A DNA stretch of 33,471 bases from Acidobacteria bacterium AH-259-O06. GTDB lineage: Bacteria; Acidobacteriota; UBA6911; RPQK01; JADFOI01. The stretch spans positions 1 to 33,471 of the forward strand of contig JALLOM010000004.1 in NCBI GenBank assembly GCA_027717865.1, read 5' to 3'. Position 1 is the first letter of the stretch, and each line of letters starts with the position of its first letter. The notes under the pieces are model-generated. The model did no database searches, was not told the origin of the DNA, and was given only the letters and a program-made list of their open reading frames with translations. Of the stretch, positions 26,817-33,471 are shown one piece after another. Both the position numbers and the translations under genes were made by a program.

Positions 26817-28814
26817 ATCCGGCTCGATAACGATGTTCCGCCAGGCGTCAATGTGAGCTTTGAAATCGGCTGGGATGAGGGTGGTAGAGCTATACTCGAG
26901 AATCGTGGCTGGTCCCTGGATACGATTGCCGGGACGCAAGTTTTCGCGAAGATAGAAGCGAGTAGGAGTGAGGCGGCCATTGAAGGTCACTTGTTTTTCT
27001 TGCATCATCGCACCCGTGGGAAGCTTCTTTGATTCCAGCGGGAATTTGGGAATCGGAACTGTGGGATATTTCGCAGAACCACGAACTCTGATGTTGACGA
27101 TTTCCACCGGCAGTTGGGGATTGCAGTAGCCATAGAACTGTTGATGCAGTCGATGGAAAGTCTCCAGAAAATCGTCATCAAAGGCGACGTTCAACTCATA
27201 GGATTGCCCCACGTAGCGTGCATCCAGTGTCCTTTCCAGGACAAGGTCCTTATTGGAGAAGCCTTCCTTCGCGAGCTGCCGCCGAAGTGGCTTATCTAAA
27301 GGCCTGAAGGCTTCCTTGAGGCGGCCTGACAAGTCCCGGTCTTGAGAGTGCATCATGACTGTGAGAGAGGCATCTTTCACTGCCTCGGCGCGAAGGATTC
27401 CCATAGCTGAAAGCATCCCTGGATTTGCCGGCACCAGAATGCGGGGGATAAGCAGTGCTCGCGCCAACTCGCAGGCATGAAGACCGCCTGCTCCTCCGAA
27501 ACTCACCAGCGTGAAATCTCGGGTATCGTATCCTCTTTGCAGAGAAATCAACTGCAGGGCTGCTTCCATCTGGGTGTTGACAATCTTCACTATTCCTTCA
27601 GCAATCTCAGCGAGTTCCCAGGATCTACGGGTGAACTGCCTCAGTTTTACCGCCAATTCTTCTAGAGCAGGGTGGACTCTATGCGGGTAAAGTTTCAGTT
27701 CACCGCCGAGAAAATAGTCGGGTTCCATCCGTCCCAAAAAGAGGTTGGCATCGGTCACGGTCACATCCCGCCCTTTACCGTAACAGACGGGCCCGGGATC
27801 TGCTCCGGCGCTTTGAGGGCCGACGCGGAGAAGGCCACCCGGGTCGATCCTGGCAATGGACCCACCTCCAGACCCGACCGTATGGATTGCGATCATCTGG
27901 ACCGGGATTGGTTGATGGTCAATGGTGGCCTCCTTGGTCGTGGAGATTCGATTGTCGCACAGACACACATCGGTGGAGGTTCCGCCCATATCGAAGGTAA
28001 TAATCCTGTCATAGCCCGCCTGCTGTGCCAGTTCAAAGGCTCCCACTACGCCGCCCGCGGGACCTGAAAGAAGAGTGCGCAAAGGTTGTGAGCGAGCCGC
28101 TTCGGCCGGAATTGTTCCTCCGTTGGACTGCATGATAGTCAGTTTTCCCTTCTGCGCCAGAGGGTCGGAGCTCAGTGCGGAAAGATAATTTGACATGGTG
28201 GGAGTCAAATAGGCGTTAATGACGGTTGCCGAAGTACGTTCATATTCTCTGAACTCGGGAAGAACCTGGTGGGAGAGAGACAGCGGAAGTTGGGCGAACT
28301 CGAGGGCCTCGGCAATTCGCTTTTCCACCTCGGGGTTCAAGTAGCTATAAAGTAGCACTACCGCGATGGCCTCAGGGGCAAGCTGTTTGACCTTGTTTTG
28401 CAGCCAATCCAGGCTCTTCTTTTCCAGAGGGATCAGTGATTTGCCGTCCCAAACGGTGCGCTCTTTTATTCCAAGACGATACTTGGCCGGAACGAGAGCT
28501 TCAGGGCGGGAGGAAGAGAGTTTATAAAGCCCCGGACGGTTCTGTCGACCGATCTCCAGAATGTCTTCAAAGCCTTCGTTGGCCACCAATAGGGTTCTTG
28601 CCCCTTTTCTTTCAATGAGAGTGTTGGTGGCAACAGTCGATCCATGTTGGATCAGGTAGCCCCCCCGATTTTTAACGATTCGCGAGAGTCCTTGAAGCAC
28701 TGCTTTTTCAGGGTGCTTCGGCGTGGAGGGAAGTTTGAACACACTAATTTTGCCGTCCTCCAAGACGACAAAGTCGGTGAAAGTCCCGCCAGTATCAACT
28801 CCAATTCGAAGCAT
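26802..28814 (-). CDS. Hydantoinase/oxoprolinase HyuA-family protein
   Basis: MLRIGVDTGGTFTDFVVLEDGKISVFKLPSTPKHPEKAVLQGL...HGSTVATNTLIERKGA...ITFDMGGTSTDVCL. Start placed at MLRIGVD (28814), not at the track start 28835, which reads through repeat sequence. Confidence 0.93.
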   Translation of the reverse strand: MLRIGVDTGGTFTDFVVLEDGKISVFKLPSTPKHPEKAVLQGLSRIVKNRGGYLIQHGSTVATNTLIERKGARTLLVANEGFEDILEIGRQNRPGLYKLSSSRPEALVPAKYRLGIKERTVWDGKSLIPLEKKSLDWLQNKVKQLAPEAIAVVLLYSYLNPEVEKRIAEALEFAQLPLSLSHQVLPEFREYERTSATVINAYLTPTMSNYLSALSSDPLAQKGKLTIMQSNGGTIPAEAARSQPLRTLLSGPAGGVVGAFELAQQAGYDRIITFDMGGTSTDVCLCDNRISTTKEATIDHQPIPVQMIAIHTVGSGGGSIARIDPGGLLRVGPQSAGADPGPVCYGKGRDVTVTDANLFLGRMEPDYFLGGELKLYPHRVHPALEELAVKLRQFTRRSWELAEIAEGIVKIVNTQMEAALQLISLQRGYDTRDFTLVSFGGAGGLHACELARALLIPRILVPANPGMLSAMGILRAEAVKDASLTVMMHSQDRDLSGRLKEAFRPLDKPLRRQLAKEGFSNKDLVLERTLDARYVGQSYELNVAFDDDFLETFHRLHQQFYGYCNPQLPVEIVNIRVRGSAKYPTVPIPKFPLESKKLPTGAMMQEKQVTFNGRLTPTRFYLRENLRPGNRIQGPATILEYSSTTLIPADFKAHIDAWRNIVIEPDSADN

Positions 28815-28828
28815 ATGATTTGCTCGGG

Positions 28829-28863
28829 CTGACAACTGACAGCTGACAACTGACCGTTGACAA
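28829..28863. repeat. Class A heptad repeat (CTGACAA/CTGACAG)
   Basis: gctgacaactgacagctgacaactgaccgttgacaa. Confidence 0.85.
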
Positions 28864-28931
28864 CTTCCACGTCATAGATAATCCGCCGAAAAGTGCTAAA
28901 ATACACGACGCAACGGATGACTGGCAACTGA

Positions 28932-28973
28932 GATCACGGATCACGCGGAATTTTGACGGATTTTCACAGATAT
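28932..28973. repeat. Class D degenerate CACGGAT-type repeat
   Basis: gatcacggatcacgcggaattttgacggattttcacagatatt; several CACGGAT/CACAGAT-like units. Confidence 0.45.
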
Positions 28974-28984
28974 TTTGTCGACGG

Positions 28985-29017
28985 TCGATTGTCAGTTGTC
29001 AGCTGTGAGTTGTCAGC
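28985..29017. repeat. Class A heptad repeat, inverted relative to 28829..28863
   Basis: cgattgtcagttgtcagctgtgagttgtcagct, ending a few nt before the ntrY start codon. Confidence 0.82.
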
Positions 29018-29020
29018 TCG

Positions 29021-31228
29021 ATGAAACAGCGTCTTCTTCGAAAAATCTATTGGATTTCTGCCATCCTGGCGGTCGTCATTCTGGTCTTTCTCACCAGTGT
29101 CATTTTCTTGCATCCCTCTTCGGTAGGGAATCCGCGCTTCGTTTGGAACATTACTTTCTGGGCAGTGTTTTGGGCTCTCAATTTCATCCTTGTTTTGGTC
29201 CTCTCCTTCATCCTGGCTCGCAGTCTGATCAAGCTTTTCTTCGAATATCAGGCAGATCGTCCGGGTAGCCGCATTAAGAGTAAGCTGGTCACCACGCTGA
29301 TTATTTTTTCTTTGTTTCCGGCTCTCATCATGGCCTTCCTGGCCTTCGGTCTGATCAACCAGAATCTCCGCCAGTGGTTCAGCTCCCCTTCTGAACAACT
29401 TTTAGAGTCCTCGCAGGTGATTGCCCGCAGTTACTACGAACGAAACCGGCTCTTGCAGCTTGCCACGGCGCAGTTATTAGCGCGGCGGGTGAAGGCAGGG
29501 AAGTTGGAAACAGCAGGCCACTTTGAGGATCTGCGTGCAGAATATGGTTTTGATGGAGTGTTACTGTTCGATGGCCAAGGTCAAATTGTCTTTCAGGCAG
29601 GCAAGTGGCCTGGGGATCAGCCACTTGAGTCTGCTGTTGAACAGGTGTTGAGGGGGGAGAAATATTACACTCTGGAACGCCGGATTCGTTTGGGAGATAG
29701 CGAATCTATAGTGGATCACGGCATTGTTGGCGTCCCCATTCACGATACCTCCAGTTCGGTGCGGGGAGCACTGTTTGCCGAGTTTGTGATCCCTGACAGC
29801 GTAGCTTTTCATGCGATCCAAGTCGACGAAGCTTCAAACCAATACGAGGCCATTAAGGAAGGAGTTAACCAGCTTGAACTCAATTACTTTTCGGTATTGG
29901 GTCTGACCACTCTGGCAGTGGTGTTTGGCTTTGTCTGGCTTGGGACTTATATCGCCAAAAAGATTACGGTTCCGCTAGAGGCTTTGGCGGAAGGTTCTCG
30001 CGAATTGGCTGAAGGCAATCTCGATCACCGTGTCGATGTCACCGCAGTGGACGAGCTGGGAATTCTAGTCGATTCCTTTAATCGAATGGCGGAGGAAATC
30101 AAACAAAGCAGACAGAAGCTGGAAAAAGCCAATGCTGAAATGAGGGAGACGAACGTCCAACTGGATGAGCGCCGGCGCTACATTGAGACTATCCTTCACA
30201 ATATTGCCACCGGTGTCATTAGTATTGATGAGTCAGATGTCATTCGTGCGGTCAACGAGGCGGCACTCAAGGTGCTGCAGGTGAATCGGGAAAACATCCT
30301 AAACCGTTCTATCCGTGAGGTTGCTGACGCAGATCTCTACAGAGAATTTCTGAACATGAAGAAACGGGCCCGTCTTTATGGCACCTACCGCAAAGAGGTG
30401 ACCTTCAGGCGGGGAGAGCAGGAGCTGCGTGTTGCAGCCACAATTACCTCCAATCCTCTTCCCTTTCAGCAAGAAGTCGAATACCTGATTGTGTTGGATG
30501 ATTTGACAGAGCTGATCAAGGCGGAGAAATTCGCAGCCTGGCAGGAGGTGGCACAGCGCTTGGCCCATGAGATCAAAAATCCCCTTACTCCCATTCAGCT
30601 GTCGGCGGAGAGAGTGGAAAAGCGTTTCAAGAAAGTTGCAGCCGCCCGCTCTTCTAAAGAAATCCGCGAGTTTCAGAAGCTCCTGGGTGAAGCCATGCGA
30701 ATCATTGTGGCAGAAGCGGAGATGCTCAAAACGTTGGTGGAGGAGTTTTCACGATTTGCCCGGCTGCCGATTTGTAAGCCTGTGGAGCTGCAACTCCATC
30801 GGTTGATTGAGCAAACACTCACACTGTATGACGGGGACCTGGAGAAGGTACAAATCAAAAAGGTCTTCGATCCCAAAATCGAGAAGGTTAAAATGGATCC
30901 TGAGCAGATGCAGCGCGTTTTTATTAATTTGATTGACAATTCTCTGGATGCGTTAGCGGAATCCGAAGCGGATCGATACATCCTCATCCTGACACAATTT
31001 AACAAGGGGCATGAATCGGTAACCATTGAATTCCAAGACAATGGGATCGGAATTTCGCCGCAGGATTATGAGCATCTTTTCCTGCCATACTTTTCCACCA
31101 AAAAGAAAGGCACCGGTTTGGGATTGGCCATCGTTCGTCAGATTGTCTCCGAGCACAACGGGTTTGTTCGGGCCGAACCCAATTACCCCACTGGAACACG
31201 GTTTATCGTGGAACTGCCCGTGAGCTAA
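29021..31228 (+). CDS. ntrY: NtrY-type sensor histidine kinase (TM, HAMP, PAS, HisKA, HATPase)
   Basis: N-terminal NtrY-like TM region (RPGSRIKSKLVTTLIIFSLFPALIMAFLA), HAMP, PAS, H-box RLAHEIKNPLTPIQLSAER, KGTGLGLAIVRQIV. Confidence 0.93.
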   Translation: MKQRLLRKIYWISAILAVVILVFLTSVIFLHPSSVGNPRFVWNITFWAVFWALNFILVLVLSFILARSLIKLFFEYQADRPGSRIKSKLVTTLIIFSLFPALIMAFLAFGLINQNLRQWFSSPSEQLLESSQVIARSYYERNRLLQLATAQLLARRVKAGKLETAGHFEDLRAEYGFDGVLLFDGQGQIVFQAGKWPGDQPLESAVEQVLRGEKYYTLERRIRLGDSESIVDHGIVGVPIHDTSSSVRGALFAEFVIPDSVAFHAIQVDEASNQYEAIKEGVNQLELNYFSVLGLTTLAVVFGFVWLGTYIAKKITVPLEALAEGSRELAEGNLDHRVDVTAVDELGILVDSFNRMAEEIKQSRQKLEKANAEMRETNVQLDERRRYIETILHNIATGVISIDESDVIRAVNEAALKVLQVNRENILNRSIREVADADLYREFLNMKKRARLYGTYRKEVTFRRGEQELRVAATITSNPLPFQQEVEYLIVLDDLTELIKAEKFAAWQEVAQRLAHEIKNPLTPIQLSAERVEKRFKKVAAARSSKEIREFQKLLGEAMRIIVAEAEMLKTLVEEFSRFARLPICKPVELQLHRLIEQTLTLYDGDLEKVQIKKVFDPKIEKVKMDPEQMQRVFINLIDNSLDALAESEADRYILILTQFNKGHESVTIEFQDNGIGISPQDYEHLFLPYFSTKKKGTGLGLAIVRQIVSEHNGFVRAEPNYPTGTRFIVELPVS

Positions 31229-31236
31229 GAGACTCC

Positions 31237-32586
31237 GTGACTGCCAAGCTCCTCGTTGTTGACGACGAAGAAAACGTTCGAATCTCCCTTCAGGGGATTC
31301 TCCAGGACGAAGGATACACAGTGGATTCTGTCTACTCGGGAGAGACCTGTCTAGAGGAACTGGAGAGAAAAAAATACGATGTTGTTTTTCTCGATGTCTG
31401 GCTGCCGGGAAAGGACGGAATCGAGGTACTCAAAGAGCTCAGGAGCAGACGCCCCGGACAATACGTCATCATGATTTCCGGCCACGGAACCGTAGAAACA
31501 GCGGTGCAAGCGACTAAACTAGGGGCCTTCGACTTTATAGAAAAACCCCTTTCCTTAGAAAAAGTGGTTCTGGTCCTAGAGCACGCCCTCAGGCAGAAAC
31601 GCTTGGAAGAGGAGAATCGGACTCTAAAAGACTTTATTCGTCAAGAAACGGTGATGATCGGAAGTTCCGTCCCTATGAAGGCGCTGCGCCAACAGACTGA
31701 ATATGCGGCACCAACGGAAGGAAGGATTCTAATCTACGGAGAAAATGGGACAGGAAAAGAACTGGTGGCCAAACTGCTCCACCTGAACAGTCGTCGCAAA
31801 GACCAACCCTTTATTGAAGTGAACTGCGCCGCTATCCCGGATGATCTCATCGAGAGTGAATTGTTTGGAAGTGTGAAGGGGGCCTATACGGGGGCCACAG
31901 AGAGTAGGAAGGGTAAGTTCGAGTTGGCCGATCAAGGGACTCTGTTCTTGGACGAAGTTGGAGACATGAGTCTGAAGACTCAAGCCAAGGTGCTGAGGGT
32001 CCTGGAAGAACAGCGATTCTACCCGGTCGGAAGTAACGAGGCCATTGAGGTGGATGTGCGCGTAATCGCAGCCACTAACAAGGATCTCGAGCAGGAGATC
32101 GAAAAGGGGAATTTTCGACAGGACCTTTTTTTCCGTCTGAATGTGATCCCTTTTGAGGTACCCCCCCTGCGGGATAGAAAGGAGGACATTCCCGAACTGG
32201 TGGACTATTTTATGGAGGATTTCTGCCAGCGGTATGGAAAACGCAAAAAACGGATCCAAACCGAGGCCATGAGCAAACTGCAGTGTTACCAGTGGCCTGG
32301 TAACGTTCGAGAGCTCAAGAACACAATAGAGCGTCTAGCCATTATGGTTCCAGGCCAGGAGGTCACCCTTTTTGATCTTCCTTCCTCGATTCTCAAACAA
32401 TCCCAGGGAGCCAGGGAGAGGAATCTCCAGAAGTGGCAGGGAGCTCGCGAGGAATTCGAACGCCAGTTTATCTTGGAGAAGCTGGTCGAGAACGAGGGCA
32501 ACGTTTCGCGCACCGCTGCTGCCATCGGGATGGAACGAACTCATCTGCACCGCAAGCTGAAAGCCTACAATATCAAATTGAAGTAG
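31237..32586 (+). CDS. ntrX: NtrX-type sigma54-dependent response regulator
   Basis: LLVVDDEENVRISLQGIL, VVFLDVWLPGKDGIEVL, AAA+ (GENGTGKELVAKLLH), GAYTGA loop, C-terminal HTH (GNVSRTAAAIGMERTHLHRKLKAYNI). Confidence 0.95.
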   Translation: MTAKLLVVDDEENVRISLQGILQDEGYTVDSVYSGETCLEELERKKYDVVFLDVWLPGKDGIEVLKELRSRRPGQYVIMISGHGTVETAVQATKLGAFDFIEKPLSLEKVVLVLEHALRQKRLEEENRTLKDFIRQETVMIGSSVPMKALRQQTEYAAPTEGRILIYGENGTGKELVAKLLHLNSRRKDQPFIEVNCAAIPDDLIESELFGSVKGAYTGATESRKGKFELADQGTLFLDEVGDMSLKTQAKVLRVLEEQRFYPVGSNEAIEVDVRVIAATNKDLEQEIEKGNFRQDLFFRLNVIPFEVPPLRDRKEDIPELVDYFMEDFCQRYGKRKKRIQTEAMSKLQCYQWPGNVRELKNTIERLAIMVPGQEVTLFDLPSSILKQSQGARERNLQKWQGAREEFERQFILEKLVENEGNVSRTAAAIGMERTHLHRKLKAYNIKLK

Positions 32587-32588
32587 TT

Positions 32589-32612
32589 CATCTGACAGCT
32601 GTCAGCTGTCAG
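32589..32612. repeat. Class A heptad repeat between ntrX and xerC
   Basis: catctgacagctgtcagctgtcag. Confidence 0.8.
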
Positions 32613-32636
32613 TGATATGGATGTTCAGTGCCGCCA

Positions 32637-33471
32637 ATGCACAAGTATATCGAGTCTTTCCTGGACTATCTCCGATTCCAAAAGAACTACTCTTCCCATA
32701 CTCTGAAGAGTTACCAGCGCGACCTTCTTGAGTTCAACGGCTACCTTGCACGTGGCGAGAGGGAGAACAGCATTGATCCTGGAGAAATCGATCATATCAG
32801 CATTCGCGATTTCCTGACTCACCTGTACCAAAAGGGTAACGGCAAGAGTTCGATCGCTCGTAAGTTGGCAGCCATACGTTCATTTTTCCGCTATTTGTAC
32901 AATGAGGGGAAAGTCCTATCCAATCCCGCCAAGCTTGTTCGAACGCCGCGCTTACCGGACAGAAAGCCTCGTTTTCTTTCCGTTCGGGAGATGGAGACGA
33001 TCCTGCAGTTGCCTGATAATCGCACTGAGCGAGGGGTGAGAGATCGGGCGATTCTCGAGTTGTTGTATGCGAGTGGCCTTCGCATTGGCGAATTGGTGCG
33101 AATGAATCTCGAAGATCTCTCACTCGAAGAGCGACTCATCAAGGTTTACGGGAAAGGCAAGAAGGAACGATTGGTCCCATTCGGAGAAAAAGCCAAGGAA
33201 GCCCTGCAGCGCTATCTGCCCACACGGGCGGCTTTACTGCGTCGGCAAAGGACGACTCGCGAGCCGAACGCGCTTTTTTTAAATCTTCGCGGTTTCCGGA
33301 TTTCGGCTCGATCTATCCAGCGGAACTTGGAAGAATACATTAGAAAAAGCGCCTTGCTTTTGGACGTTCATCCTCACCTTTTCCGTCACTCCTTTGCGAC
33401 TCATCTGCTCAATAACGGAGCTGATCTTCGTAGCATCCAGGAATTGCTCGGGCACGAGAATCTGTCTACCA
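32637..33471 (+). CDS. xerC: Tyrosine recombinase XerC-like, 3' end truncated by window edge
   Basis: MHKYIESFLDYLRFQKNYSSHTLKSYQRDLLEF...ELLYASGLRIGELVRMNLEDL...YGKGKKERLVPF...HPHLFRHSFATHLLNNGADLRSIQELLGHENLST; Xer core motifs R..HxxR..H. Frame is open to the window end. Confidence 0.93.
   Translation, partial: MHKYIESFLDYLRFQKNYSSHTLKSYQRDLLEFNGYLARGERENSIDPGEIDHISIRDFLTHLYQKGNGKSSIARKLAAIRSFFRYLYNEGKVLSNPAKLVRTPRLPDRKPRFLSVREMETILQLPDNRTERGVRDRAILELLYASGLRIGELVRMNLEDLSLEERLIKVYGKGKKERLVPFGEKAKEALQRYLPTRAALLRRQRTTREPNALFLNLRGFRISARSIQRNLEEYIRKSALLLDVHPHLFRHSFATHLLNNGADLRSIQELLGHENLST

Overview
The window looks like a bacterial chromosome segment of Acidobacteriota-like character. That placement is inferred from the large plug-less carboxypeptidase-regulatory/TonB-type outer-membrane proteins, the GWxTD-domain protein and the PrsK/NtrY-type kinases. 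No taxonomic marker was tested. The minus-strand left half carries eno, gpmI, three glycosyltransferases, rfbA and rfbB, with an ExbB-ExbD-ExbD-TPR cluster and an NtrC-type regulator plus PDZ/7TM/GAF/PAS histidine kinase further right. The right half carries a TonB-type receptor, a GWxTD protein, gltX, rlmB, a hyuA-like gene (minus), an NtrY/NtrX pair and xerC (partial). No CRISPR array, tRNA, rRNA or intact transposase was seen. The main signals the gene calls do not explain are: (1) intergenic 7-8 nt periodic repeats, some in inverted pairs, which repeatedly supply the last codons and stop codon of neighbouring genes; (2) a perfect 25-bp inverted repeat containing the GWxTD gene stop codon, followed by a chimera of a nuoJ 5' fragment and the 3' end of a second GWxTD-type gene; (3) a strong sigma54 -24/-12 match upstream of the kinase-regulator operon and a weaker one upstream of the TonB-receptor locus; (4) gene remnants (a phosphatase-superfamily tail and a receptor head) in the otherwise poorly coding 17.4-18.97 kb gap. 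I did not find a convincing wholly new multi-gene system. All family names come from reading translated motifs, not from searches.
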